NCBI GenBank assembly: GCA_947361355.1
Contig: CANAIR010000015.1
Coordinates: 1 to 40,479 of the forward strand
DNA: 40,479 nt
Origin: an uncultured Clostridium sp.
GTDB taxonomy: Bacteria; Bacillota; Clostridia; TANB77; CAG-465
Reading direction: 5' to 3'
The stretch's first letter is position 1. Every line of letters starts with the position of its first letter. Position numbers and translations under genes: made by a program. A model generated the notes under the pieces. It saw only the letters and a program-made list of their open reading frames with translations. It had not been told where the DNA came from and ran no database searches. This document shows positions 23,587 to 32,971 of the stretch, in pieces.

Positions 23587-24003
23587 ATGTACGATTATGG
23601 TTATAGTACAACTGCTGCTGCAACTTCTATGGATGCAACTGTAATGGCAGCTTTAATGGGATTTTTAGCTACATATGCAATTGTTATAGGTATAATATCA
23701 GTATTTATGATAATAGTAAATTGGGTATTATTTACAAAAGCTAATAAACCAGGTTGGGCAGCTATTATTCCAGTTTATAATATGGTTGTAAAATACCAAA
23801 TTGCTAAAATGAATCCAGTTTTGGTAATATTACTATTTATACCAATTGTAAACTTTGTAGCAATACCAGTTTTAGGAATACTATCTAGTATTAATCTTGC
23901 TAAAGCTTTTGGAAAAGGTACTGGTTTTGCAGTAGGTTTAATATTTTTACCAATAATATTTTTACCAATGCTTGCATTTGGTAAAGCAGAGTATCAAGCT
24001 TAG
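23587..24003 (+). CDS. DUF5684-type small membrane protein
   Basis: The 138-residue protein has three or four hydrophobic segments and the conserved block KANKPGWAAIIPVYNMVV followed by a second block with LFIPIVNFVAIPVLGILS and LAKAFGKGTGFAVGL, as in the DUF5684 family. Members are small integral membrane proteins often near signal-peptidase-like or transport genes; none is characterised here. Ribosome site TTGGAGGTG. A terminator follows. Confidence 0.75.
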   Translation: MYDYGYSTTAAATSMDATVMAALMGFLATYAIVIGIISVFMIIVNWVLFTKANKPGWAAIIPVYNMVVKYQIAKMNPVLVILLFIPIVNFVAIPVLGILSSINLAKAFGKGTGFAVGLIFLPIIFLPMLAFGKAEYQA

Positions 24004-24013
24004 AAAAATATAA

Positions 24014-24047
24014 GAGATCAAGAAAATTTTTCTTGACCTCATTTTTT
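24014..24047 (+). terminator. Terminator after the DUF5684 gene
   Basis: A 13-bp stem with one G-T pair, 24014-24026 with 24028-24040, followed by ATTTTTTA. Confidence 0.75.
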
Positions 24048-24055
24048 ATGCTATA

Positions 24056-24215
24056 TTACATAAGTTTCCATGACAGAATTTTAAATTCTGTTTTCGGTAA
24101 ATTCTGATTTTTGGCGTGACTAACAAAAAGTTTAATCTCGTTTACGATATATTTGCTTGGAATATCAAATTCAATGCGGGAGTTACATCTTATCTGTGCA
24201 TCAACAGGATATATA
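24056..24215 (-). pseudogene. Remnant of an unrecognised protein
   Basis: Minus-strand sequence ending at a stop at 24056 reads as a plausible protein end: RCNSRIEFDIPSKYIVNEIK, LFVSHAKNQNLPKTEFKI, then LSWKLM. No start or ribosome site exists, and upstream it passes into low-complexity AT-rich sequence. Codons such as TCC, CGC, CAC, GCC and CCG are unlike those of neighbouring genes, suggesting transfer from a less AT-rich source. I do not recognise the family. The remaining intergenic sequence up to mutS shows nothing else. Confidence 0.35.
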
Positions 24216-24391
24216 CAATTTGAAAATAATATTAGTATAATCTTATCAACATATAGTATACATTTATATATAAGTAGATATATTATATAAAAATAACATA
24301 TTTTTTAACCTGATTTTTTCCATTTTATTTGAGTTTCTTGTCGAATTTTGATATAATACCAATACAATAAAAATAATAGGAGGTATAATAT

Positions 24392-26992
24392 ATGGCAATA
24401 ACACCTATGATGCAGATGTATTTAGAAACAAAAGAAAAGTATAGTGATTGTATATTATTTTATAGACTAGGTGACTTTTATGAAATGTTTTTTGATGATG
24501 CAATTACTTGTAGTAGGGAGTTAGAACTTACATTAACAGGAAAAGATTGTGGATTAGAAGAAAGAGCGCCAATGGCAGGAATTCCACATCATGCAGTAAA
24601 TACGTATATTCCAAAATTAGTAGAAAAAGGATATAAAGTGGCAATATGTGAACAACTTGAAGATGCAAAACAAGCAAAAGGCATAGTAAAAAGAGATGTA
24701 GTAAAAATAGTTACACCAGGTACAATTACAGAACTTACTATGCTTGATGATAAAAAAAATAATTATGTTGCATCTGTAAACTATGAAAAAAATAATTGTG
24801 CAATAGCATTTTGTGATATATCAACAGGAGCTTTTTTTGTTTCAAGTGTTTCTGGAATTGATGTTGATTCAAAAATGAGAAACGAAATTGCAAGAATACT
24901 TCCGTCTGAAATAGTAGTACAAGATGGTATAAAAGCAAATGTATTTTTAAGTAAAAAAATTGATAGAGATTTTGATATATATATAAGTAAATTTAATAAT
25001 CTTGAAGAAAATGTAATACTTAAAAATATATTAGAAAACAACAATATTAGTTTAACTAATTTGGAGATAGATGCTTGTAATTTATTATTAAATTATGTTG
25101 AAGATACACAAAAAACAAGTATAAATCAAATAAATAATATTGAAAAGTATCAAGTAGAAAGATATATGCAGCTTGATATTTCAACAAGAAAAAATTTAGA
25201 AATCCTTGAAGCAAATAGAGAAAAAACTAAAAAAGGAAGTCTATTATGGGTACTTGATGAGACTGTAACAGCTATGGGGGCAAGAGCTTTAAGACATTGG
25301 TTAGAAGCACCATTATTAAGTAAAGAAGAAATTATAAAAAGACAAGAAGTTGTTGAAATCTTAGTCAATAATAATATATACAGAGATGATATGAGAGATA
25401 TTTTAAAAACTGTATATGATATAGAAAGATTAATTGCAAAAGTGGTTTCAAAAAGTGTTAATGCAAGAGAATTGGTATCTCTTAATAATTCTATACAAAA
25501 ATTGCCAGCATTAAAAAAATTGCTTGCAGATATAGTTGGTAAAACAAATAATAAATATTTTCTTGAATTATATGACAGTCTAGATGTATTACAAGATATA
25601 AATGAATTAATCTCATCATCAATATTAGAAAATTCTCCTGTAACGATTAAAGAAGGGGGAATTATAAAAGATGGATTTAATGATAAAGTGGATGAATATA
25701 GAAGTGCTTCAACTGAGGGTCAAAATTGGCTTATGGAATTGGAAGCAAAAGAAAAAGAACGTACTGGAATCAAAGGAAAATGGTTAAGAGTAGGATATAA
25801 CAGGGTATTTGGATATTTTATAGAAGTAACTAATTCATATAAAAATATGGTACCAGAAGATAGATATATAAGAAAACAAACTTTAGCAGGTGCAGAAAGA
25901 TATATAACTGAAGAACTAAAAGAAATTGAAGATAAAATACTTGGAGCAAAGGATAAATTAGTTGAACTAGAGTATGATATTTTTTGTGAAATTAGGGAAA
26001 AAGTCGCATTACAAGTTATTCGTATTCAGTCTAGTGCTAATGTTATATCAATACTTGATGTATTATGTTCATTTGCAACTGTAGCAGTAAACAATAATTA
26101 TGTAAGACCTGAAATAGTTGAAACAGGTGAAATAGAAATAAAAAATGGAAGACATGCTGTAGTAGAAAAAGCATTAAAAACAAATGAATTTATACCTAAT
26201 GATGCTTATTTAAATGAGACTACTGATAGATTTTTAATAATAACAGGACCAAACATGGCAGGTAAGTCAACATATATGCGTCAAGTAGCCATAACAACAT
26301 ATATGGCTCAACTTGGAAGTTTTGTACCAGCTGATAGCGCTAGAATTTCTATTGTTGATAGAATATTTACAAGAATTGGTGCATCTGATGATTTAGCTAT
26401 GGGACAATCTACTTTTATGGTTGAAATGCAAGAATTATCAAATATTTTAGAAAATGCTACAAAAAATAGTTTAATAATACTTGATGAAATAGGTAGAGGA
26501 ACATCAACATATGATGGACTTGCTATTGCATGGGCTACAGTAGAATATGTAGCAAACATTGAAAAACTTGGTGCTAAAACATTATTTGCAACACACTATC
26601 ATGAGTTAATTGAGTTAGAAAAAAATATTGATGGCGTAAAAAATTATTCTGTTGATGTAAAAGAAAAAGGTGATGAAGTTATTTTTTTAAGAAAGATAAC
26701 TCCTGGTGGTGCAGACGAATCTTACGGTATTTATGTAGCTAAGCTTGCAGGTGTATCCAAACCAGTTATAACTAGGGCAAAACAAATTTTAAGAGAATTA
26801 GAAAATGTAGATTTAGCTAAAAAAACTATAAGAGAGAAAAAGAAAAAAATTACTACAGAAGAAATACAAGTAGATATGTTTAATTTCAAAATGGCTGAAC
26901 TTACAAGAATATTGGAAAAGACAAATTTAGATGAATTGACTCCAAAGGATGCTTTGGAAGTATTGTATAAATTAAAAGAAAAATTAGATTAA
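24392..26992 (+). CDS. mutS: DNA mismatch repair protein MutS
   Basis: The 866-residue protein has the full MutS layout. The mismatch-recognition motif GDFYEMF near residues 27-33 contains the Phe-x-Glu pair (Phe29, Glu31). The connector, lever and clamp domains follow. The ATPase has the Walker A GPNMAGKST at 619-627, then the Q-loop/signature region and LIILDEIGRGTS with the Walker B acid pair, and TLFATHYHEL. Length and order match bacterial MutS. Ribosome site AGGAGG. It recognises mismatches and recruits MutL, encoded 490 bases downstream. The long gap is unusual for the mutS-mutL pair in Clostridia. Confidence 0.96.
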   Translation: MAITPMMQMYLETKEKYSDCILFYRLGDFYEMFFDDAITCSRELELTLTGKDCGLEERAPMAGIPHHAVNTYIPKLVEKGYKVAICEQLEDAKQAKGIVKRDVVKIVTPGTITELTMLDDKKNNYVASVNYEKNNCAIAFCDISTGAFFVSSVSGIDVDSKMRNEIARILPSEIVVQDGIKANVFLSKKIDRDFDIYISKFNNLEENVILKNILENNNISLTNLEIDACNLLLNYVEDTQKTSINQINNIEKYQVERYMQLDISTRKNLEILEANREKTKKGSLLWVLDETVTAMGARALRHWLEAPLLSKEEIIKRQEVVEILVNNNIYRDDMRDILKTVYDIERLIAKVVSKSVNARELVSLNNSIQKLPALKKLLADIVGKTNNKYFLELYDSLDVLQDINELISSSILENSPVTIKEGGIIKDGFNDKVDEYRSASTEGQNWLMELEAKEKERTGIKGKWLRVGYNRVFGYFIEVTNSYKNMVPEDRYIRKQTLAGAERYITEELKEIEDKILGAKDKLVELEYDIFCEIREKVALQVIRIQSSANVISILDVLCSFATVAVNNNYVRPEIVETGEIEIKNGRHAVVEKALKTNEFIPNDAYLNETTDRFLIITGPNMAGKSTYMRQVAITTYMAQLGSFVPADSARISIVDRIFTRIGASDDLAMGQSTFMVEMQELSNILENATKNSLIILDEIGRGTSTYDGLAIAWATVEYVANIEKLGAKTLFATHYHELIELEKNIDGVKNYSVDVKEKGDEVIFLRKITPGGADESYGIYVAKLAGVSKPVITRAKQILRELENVDLAKKTIREKKKKITTEEIQVDMFNFKMAELTRILEKTNLDELTPKDALEVLYKLKEKLD

Positions 26993-26999
26993 GTATATT

Positions 27000-27314
27000 A
27001 TGTATAAATCCACTTTTTTTGGGTAAGGCCATAGAGGCTGATATCCCAGACTATTCAAGTAGTAAATTTATAAATGCCAGAGCCCTTATGCGTATAATTT
27101 TTGGTACTTGTTGAAGTTTATAAATTTAATACTTGCAATAATATAAAAAAAGGGGGAAAAAGATGTTAAAATCTACTTTTTTTGGGTAACAGATTTGAGG
27201 TTGGTTTCCCAAAAAACCTGATTGCTCTGAAAAGAGTTTTGCTGCGAAGCAGTTTTGGTTTAATTCTTAAAGGAGTAATATATAAAAAGCGTCCTATAAA
27301 TTATAGGGCGCTTT
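27000..27314 (+). ncRNA. Structured leader between mutS and mutL with two near-identical 8-codon frames
   Basis: Two ATG frames read MYKSTFFG-stop (27000-27026) and MLKSTFFG-stop (27163-27189). The second has a G-rich ribosome-site-like run just upstream. They derive from a 21-base stretch repeated with one change. A 19-bp stem with one mismatch joins 27056-27074 to 27117-27135. TTTTTTGGG (27178-27186) pairs with CCCAAAAAA (27208-27216), burying the end of the second frame. Another stem at 27286-27298 with 27302-27314 precedes the mutL promoter region. Together these suggest a folded RNA or a leader with short peptides. I cannot match it to a known riboswitch. Confidence 0.45.
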
Positions 27315-27479
27315 AATGTATCAAAAATATGTATTAAATAGTGGAACATTTATATATTTTTTTTATTTTATTTTTTATTTGAAAATTTATAATTCTTTTG
27401 TTAGATTTTGTTGATAAAATCACTATTTGATAGTATAATTTAGTTGTAAATATATTATTTGCTTTTAAGGGGGAAAGTT

Positions 27480-29498
27480 ATGGGAAATATAGTATTATTA
27501 GATGAACATACAGTAAATAAAATAGCGGCAGGAGAAGTTGTAGACAGACCTTCTTCAATAGTAAAGGAATTAGTTGAAAATTCTATTGATGCTAAAGCTA
27601 CATCAATTACTGTTGAAATAAAAAAAGGTGGAATAAGTTATATAAAAATAACTGATAATGGAATTGGGTTTGCAAGTGATGATATAGAACTTGCATTTGA
27701 AAGACATGCTACAAGTAAAATACGTAAAGAAGAGGACTTGATGAAAGTAACTACTATGGGGTTTAGAGGAGAGGCTTTAGCATCAGTTGCAGCAATTTCA
27801 AAAGTTACACTTACAACGAAAAATAAAGATGAAAATATAGGAGTAGTAGCAAAAGTTGAAGCGGGAAAAATATTATCAATAGAACAAACAGCTTCTATTA
27901 CAGGAACTAAAATAGAAATAAGGGATGTATTTTTTAATGTACCAGCAAGATTTAAATTCCTAAAAAAAGATTATACAGAAGCAGGATATATTGAAGATGT
28001 AATGATAAGAATAGCTTTAGCCAATCCACATATAAGTTTTAAATATATAAATAATGGAAAAACAATTATACAAACATCTGGAAATCCAGATTTAAAATCA
28101 ACAATATATGATATTTTTGGTAAAGAAATATATCAAAATGTAATACCAGTGGATTATGAAATTAATGATATACATGTAAAAGGGATGATAGGTCTTCCTA
28201 ATATTTCTCGTTCTACTAGAATGCACCAATTTACATTCATTAATTCAAGATATATAAAGGATAAAACAATAAATTCAGCAATAGATAAAGCTTGCGAGCA
28301 AAAATATGCAATAAATAAACGAGCTTTTTTAGTATTAGATGTTAATATAAATCCTGTACATATAGATGTAAATGTTCATCCAGCAAAATTAGAAGTGAAA
28401 TTTGATGATGAACAAAAGGTATTTGATAGTATATATTATGCTATAAAAACAACACTTGAAAATAATGAAAAAGAAAGCAGTCCATTTACTAATATACGAA
28501 AAGAGGAGATTGAAAGTCAAAAAATAGAACAAATTTCTAAAGATTTATTAAATAATGGTGTTATAAAAGACTATTCCAATAATAATAAAAACTATGAATT
28601 AAATAATTTATCAAATATAACTGAATATAATAATTTGAATTGTAAAAAAAGATTTGATTTTTCACAAGCAGATGAAAGATTTTTGAAAAAAACAGAAGAT
28701 GATAATATTGAAGTAGTAGATTTTGGGTTGAATAAAGGTATAAATAGCGTATCAGAAGATGTACAAGATGAATATGGAAAAGAAAATGTAAATGTTGAAA
28801 GTGTGGATAAGTCAGTAATCTACAATAACGAAAATGTGGATAAAAATCAAGAGCAAGGTTTTGTAAATAAAAATTTTGAATCTAATGAAATATATGAAGA
28901 TAGTGATGTTTTAGATACTAATGAATTATATTATAAGTATATTGGACAAGTATTTGATACATATATAGTTATACAAATAAAAGATAAAATGTATATAATA
29001 GACCAACATGCTGCACATGAAAGATTATTATTTGAACAAATTAAGGAGGCATATTATTCAAAAGATACTAATTCACAATTATTACTAATACCTTTACTTG
29101 TTGAACTTACTACCAAAGAAAAACAAGTAGTTGATCAAAATTTAGAAATGTTTGAAAAGTCTGGGTTTATTATAGAAGAATTTGGAGAAAATACTATAAA
29201 AATTTCTGGTGTTCCAAATATTGGGTATGATATAGAATTTAAATCAATGTTTAAAGATATTATAGATGATTTATTAGGTGCTACAAAAACACAAAAGGAT
29301 GAAAAAGAATTTAGATTTATTGCTACACTTGCTTGTAAAGCAGCTGTGAAAGGAAGAATGAAACTTGACACAAAGGAGCAAATTGCATTAATTGATCAAA
29401 TGGTAAAGTTAAATAACCCATTTACATGTCCACATGGAAGACCAACTGCATATGAAATATCAAAATATGAAATTGAACGTAGATTTTTGAGAAAGTAG
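27480..29498 (+). CDS. mutL: DNA mismatch repair protein MutL
   Basis: The 672-residue protein has the GHKL ATPase N-terminus (VKELVENSIDAKAT, IKITDNGIGF, TMGFRGEALASVAA) and a C-terminal dimerisation/endonuclease domain with DQHAAHERLLFE from residue 508, the metal-binding motif of the nicking MutL proteins of bacteria without MutH, followed by ACKAAVKG and CPHGRP. The linker between (about 340-490) is long and very rich in Asn, Glu and Asp. The start at 27480 has GGGGGA at the proper distance; an earlier ATG at 27459 is less likely. Confidence 0.95.
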   Translation: MGNIVLLDEHTVNKIAAGEVVDRPSSIVKELVENSIDAKATSITVEIKKGGISYIKITDNGIGFASDDIELAFERHATSKIRKEEDLMKVTTMGFRGEALASVAAISKVTLTTKNKDENIGVVAKVEAGKILSIEQTASITGTKIEIRDVFFNVPARFKFLKKDYTEAGYIEDVMIRIALANPHISFKYINNGKTIIQTSGNPDLKSTIYDIFGKEIYQNVIPVDYEINDIHVKGMIGLPNISRSTRMHQFTFINSRYIKDKTINSAIDKACEQKYAINKRAFLVLDVNINPVHIDVNVHPAKLEVKFDDEQKVFDSIYYAIKTTLENNEKESSPFTNIRKEEIESQKIEQISKDLLNNGVIKDYSNNNKNYELNNLSNITEYNNLNCKKRFDFSQADERFLKKTEDDNIEVVDFGLNKGINSVSEDVQDEYGKENVNVESVDKSVIYNNENVDKNQEQGFVNKNFESNEIYEDSDVLDTNELYYKYIGQVFDTYIVIQIKDKMYIIDQHAAHERLLFEQIKEAYYSKDTNSQLLLIPLLVELTTKEKQVVDQNLEMFEKSGFIIEEFGENTIKISGVPNIGYDIEFKSMFKDIIDDLLGATKTQKDEKEFRFIATLACKAAVKGRMKLDTKEQIALIDQMVKLNNPFTCPHGRPTAYEISKYEIERRFLRK

Positions 29499-29505
29499 TG
29501 ATCTA

Positions 29506-30438
29506 ATGAAAGAAAAAATTATTTGTATTGTTGGACCAACAGCTTCTGGTAAGACAGGACTTGGCGTAGAACTTGCAAAAAAAATAAACGCAGAAATAAT
29601 TTCTGCTGATTCAATGCAGATATATAAAGGTCTAAATGTAGGTACAGCTAAAGTTACAAGTAAAGAGGCAGAAGGAATAAAGCACCATTTAATTGATATA
29701 TGTGATATACATGAAAAATTTAGTGTTGCTGATTTTAAAAAAATGTGTTATGATAAAATAGAAGAGATTTTATCACGAAATAAAAAAGTTATAATTGTTG
29801 GTGGTACAGGTCTTTATGTTAATTCAGTTGTTTATAATATGAATTTTGACGAGCAAGAAATAGATTTTGATTATAGAAAGTATTTAGAGGATTTGTCTAA
29901 AAAAACATCAAATGAGGAAGTATATAAAATATTACAAAATGTTGATCCAGAATCAGCAAAAGTAATTCATCCAAATAATCTAAAAAGAGTGATCAGAGCA
30001 ATAGAAATAGCAAAAAATTCTAATATTTTGAAATCACAACATATGAAAAATGAACAACAAAGAATTGGTAAAGAAGATAATAAATATGATTTCCTAATCT
30101 TTTATTTAGACTGGCCAAGAGAAGTATTGTATGATAGAATAAATAAAAGGGTTGATATAATGATAAAAGATGGACTTTTAGATGAGGCAAAAAAATTATA
30201 TGATATGAATTTAGAACCTAACAATACTTGTATACAATCTATTGGGTATAAAGAATTTTTTCCATATTTTAGAGGTGTTTGCTCATTAGATGAGTGTATA
30301 CAAAAATTAAAGCAAGAGACACGAAAATACTCTAAAAGGCAAGTTACTTGGTTTAAAAATAAGTTAGAAATATTAGAATTAAATGGACAAAAGAGTAAAG
30401 AAGAGTTAACTAAAGAAATCATTAAATATGTTCTTTAA
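29506..30438 (+). CDS. miaA: tRNA dimethylallyltransferase MiaA
   Basis: The 310-residue enzyme transfers a dimethylallyl group to A37 of tRNAs reading UNN codons. The P-loop GPTASGKTGLG (from residue 9) and the following ISADSMQIYKGLNVGTAK (with the conserved Asp-Ser-x-Gln) and GGTGLYVNSV are all intact, as is IQSIGYKEF. Its start lies seven bases after the mutL stop, so the two are co-translated; mutS-mutL-miaA is a conserved clostridial order. Confidence 0.95.
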   Translation: MKEKIICIVGPTASGKTGLGVELAKKINAEIISADSMQIYKGLNVGTAKVTSKEAEGIKHHLIDICDIHEKFSVADFKKMCYDKIEEILSRNKKVIIVGGTGLYVNSVVYNMNFDEQEIDFDYRKYLEDLSKKTSNEEVYKILQNVDPESAKVIHPNNLKRVIRAIEIAKNSNILKSQHMKNEQQRIGKEDNKYDFLIFYLDWPREVLYDRINKRVDIMIKDGLLDEAKKLYDMNLEPNNTCIQSIGYKEFFPYFRGVCSLDECIQKLKQETRKYSKRQVTWFKNKLEILELNGQKSKEELTKEIIKYVL

Positions 30439-30479
30439 TAAAATTATCATTGTTAATTAAATGATTTTGGGAGAATAAG

Positions 30480-31694
30480 ATGAAAAGTAAAAAAAGTGTA
30501 ACTAAAGAAGTTAAGAAAAATATTTTTTTTATAATAGCAATTATATTGATTGCTATAAGTATTTTATTATATAAAGTTGTATTTAAATCAAAAAGTACAT
30601 ATACAGTTATTAATGGGTATGTGGAAAAAATATCTGATACAGCAGGGATTGTATTAAAAGATGAAAGTATAATTGAATTGAAAAATAATACATCTGCCGC
30701 ACCAGTGATTGAACAAGGAAGAAGAGTTAGTAAAAATAATGTTATAGCTACATATAAAAGTAGTAGTTATGAAAATTATTTATCACAAATAGAACAAATT
30801 GATAATGATATACAAACATTAGTAAAAGATTTGCCTATTACTTATTCAGTTGATGTATCAAATATTGAAAATGAAATATCTGAAATAACAAAACAATCTA
30901 GTAAGACTACATCATATCTAAAAATGCAAGAATATAAGTCAAAAGTTGATGAATTAGCAAATAAAAAAGTTATAATACTTGGACAACTTAGTCCAGCTGG
31001 ATCAAAAATTCGTGAGCTTATAGAAAAAAGAGAAAAAATTGAAGAAGAAAATAGACATTCTAACGATAATATTAAAGCCCCTAAATCAGGAGTGGTAACA
31101 TATAAATTAGATAATTTAGAAAATCAAATTGATATAAGCAATGTTTTGAAATTGACTATATCAGAAATAGATAATTTATTTGATAAATATTCAAGTAATA
31201 ATTTAAATAATTTTGGAATAAAAATAGTAAATAATTTTTTAGCATATTTTGTTGTAAAAATTGAAAATGGTGAATATGATAATTATATAAAAGATGGTAA
31301 GATATATACTATAAAAATAAATGAAAAAAAATCAATTGAATTTTCAAGTAAATTGGTTAAGAGTCTAAAAGATGATAAAAATAATTATTTGATTTTTGAA
31401 ATAGATAATGGTATAGAAAATATTATTGATCATAGATTAGTTAATTTAGAAATCATTTGGGATAAAAAGGAAGGTATGGCAGTATTAAAAGATGCTATTA
31501 AAAGAAATGAACAAAATACATATGATTATGTAACTGTTGTAAATGGTGGTGAATATTTACATGTACCAGTTAAAATTATAAGTTCAAATGAAGGAATTTG
31601 TATAGTAGATAATTTTACTACTGAAGAAAAAAAGGAGCTTGGAATTGAAGATAATAAAAATAAAATAAATTTATATGATATTTTAGTTATATAA
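30480..31694 (+). CDS. HlyD-family-like membrane fusion protein
   Basis: The 404-residue protein has one N-terminal membrane segment (about 14-33), then a beta-barrel/lipoyl-like part (GYVEKISDTAGIVLKDESI and later VIEQGRRVSKNNVIATY), a helical hairpin region (about 95-190, with many Lys and Glu), a second half of the lipoyl motif (IKAPKSGVVTYKLDNLEN) and a C-terminal beta domain. This is the plan of HlyD/membrane-fusion adaptors, with the N-terminus inside and the rest outside. No transporter partner is adjacent. It follows miaA by 40 bases; similar proteins occur at this position in other Clostridia. Confidence 0.75.
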   Translation: MKSKKSVTKEVKKNIFFIIAIILIAISILLYKVVFKSKSTYTVINGYVEKISDTAGIVLKDESIIELKNNTSAAPVIEQGRRVSKNNVIATYKSSSYENYLSQIEQIDNDIQTLVKDLPITYSVDVSNIENEISEITKQSSKTTSYLKMQEYKSKVDELANKKVIILGQLSPAGSKIRELIEKREKIEEENRHSNDNIKAPKSGVVTYKLDNLENQIDISNVLKLTISEIDNLFDKYSSNNLNNFGIKIVNNFLAYFVVKIENGEYDNYIKDGKIYTIKINEKKSIEFSSKLVKSLKDDKNNYLIFEIDNGIENIIDHRLVNLEIIWDKKEGMAVLKDAIKRNEQNTYDYVTVVNGGEYLHVPVKIISSNEGICIVDNFTTEEKKELGIEDNKNKINLYDILVI

Positions 31695-31722
31695 AAAGTA
31701 GCTTTAGAAGCTACTTTTTTTA
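31693..31722. terminator. Bidirectional terminator
   Basis: A perfect 12-bp stem, 31693-31704 with 31708-31719, loop of three bases. It ends the HlyD-like gene and contains the stop codon of the convergent gene. Confidence 0.75.
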
Positions 31723-32285
31723 GTGTATTTTTTCCCAGTTGTTTTATCAACATATATTTTTATATTATCTTCTTTAACAGTCTTATACAATTTTTTTTGC
31801 TCACCCAAAATTAAAAGCATTTGGTATAATTCATATTTTGAAAATTTGTCGCTTTCGATCATAGTATAAATTGATTTTTCGTAGTAATATTGTTTTGAAT
31901 TTTCTATAATTAAAGGAACATCTTGTATTTTATTATATAATTGTATGTTTTCTGGTAAAATAGTTGATGTAATAAAAGCTATAGGTTCTTCAAAAGTTCC
32001 AATTTCATAATTTGATATGTTGCATATAAAGTGTTTAAAAAATTTAGAGTTAATACATATATTATTGTAAACTTGACAATTTATATTATCAGTTAATACT
32101 TTTATACAAGAATAATTAATATCGTTATATAAAGGTGAGTCCTTAGGTGATAAATATGCAGTTATTCCAGATTTTTTGGAATCTGAAATACTTATAGTTT
32201 TATTAGAAAATTCAGATAATTTCATTCCATATTTAATAACATCATCTATTTTAGAATTTTTCACATAAATATATATATATTTCAA
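31704..32285 (-). CDS. Hypothetical protein (193 aa)
   Basis: I do not recognise this protein. It starts with TTG at 32285, six bases after GGGGGA. The sequence is cytoplasmic-looking, with no membrane or signal segment, alternating hydrophobic residues in the first 100 positions that suggest a small alpha/beta domain, and a C-terminal basic tail (VDKTTGKKYTKKSSF). The stop codon lies inside a terminator hairpin. Its neighbours do not indicate a role. Confidence 0.6.
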   Translation of the reverse strand: MKYIYIYVKNSKIDDVIKYGMKLSEFSNKTISISDSKKSGITAYLSPKDSPLYNDINYSCIKVLTDNINCQVYNNICINSKFFKHFICNISNYEIGTFEEPIAFITSTILPENIQLYNKIQDVPLIIENSKQYYYEKSIYTMIESDKFSKYELYQMLLILGEQKKLYKTVKEDNIKIYVDKTTGKKYTKKSSF

Positions 32286-32403
32286 TATTTATCCCCCTTT
32301 ATATAAAATTACTGCATCTAAAAAGATACAGCATTTCTAAAGTTTATTTTATCATATAACAGATAATAAATCAAATTTATTTAAAGCAATTAAGTATTGT
32401 AAG

Positions 32404-32910
32404 TTAATTAGTACTTCCAAATCCACCAGTTCTAGTACTTGTAGCAATGTCATTATCAGCCTTTAAAAATTTTTGAAAGTATGCTTGTCCACATGATTCT
32501 CCCTTTTTTATAGTAACATCAAAAAAAGAAATATTGTAATACATAAATTGTAAATGCCCCTCATTAGCATTACAATTATAATAATCACTTTCAACTATAC
32601 CAATACTATTTGCCATAACTAAACCTTTTTTTATTGGAAATGAACTTTTATTTGCAAGTATTAAAACTTCATCATCACAAAAATATGATTTTAAACCAGT
32701 TGGGATTAATGTAGGTTTTATTTCTTCATAATTTTTTTTGCCAGATAAAAAATTTTTTATATTTTTAAAAACTATTTTCCAAATAGAAGGTATTATAGTA
32801 TCAGTAGCTGCTTCAATATCATATCCAACTGAATTTTTAGTTTTTCTTATAGGTAAATTAATGTTGTCGTTTAGGTAATCAGAACATATTTCAAATCCTC
32901 TAATTTTCAT
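32404..32910 (-). CDS. dUTP diphosphatase family protein
   Basis: The 168-residue protein carries the trimeric dUTPase motifs in order: GYDIEAA (motif 1, with the conserved Asp), NKSSFPIKKGLVMANSIGIV and ESDYYN (motifs 2 and 3, with Ser-Ser and an altered GIVESDY where the family has GVIDSDY), and STRTGGFGSTN at the C-terminus (motif 5). An insertion of about 20 residues (near 45-65) interrupts the N-terminal region. It would hydrolyse dUTP to dUMP and limit uracil in DNA. Motif changes mean a related dNTPase or dCTP deaminase-like role cannot be excluded. Confidence 0.8.
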   Translation of the reverse strand: MKIRGFEICSDYLNDNINLPIRKTKNSVGYDIEAATDTIIPSIWKIVFKNIKNFLSGKKNYEEIKPTLIPTGLKSYFCDDEVLILANKSSFPIKKGLVMANSIGIVESDYYNCNANEGHLQFMYYNISFFDVTIKKGESCGQAYFQKFLKADNDIATSTRTGGFGSTN

Positions 32911-32927
32911 AGTTATCCCCTTTCATA

Positions 32928-32959
32928 AAATAGAAGCAATAAAAATATTGCTTCTATTT
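32928..32959 (-). terminator. Terminator after lemA
   Basis: A perfect 13-bp stem, 32928-32940 with 32947-32959, 6-base loop, T-rich on the minus strand downstream. It lies between the lemA stop and the dUTPase gene start. Confidence 0.65.
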
Positions 32960-32971
32960 AAAATTAATTTT

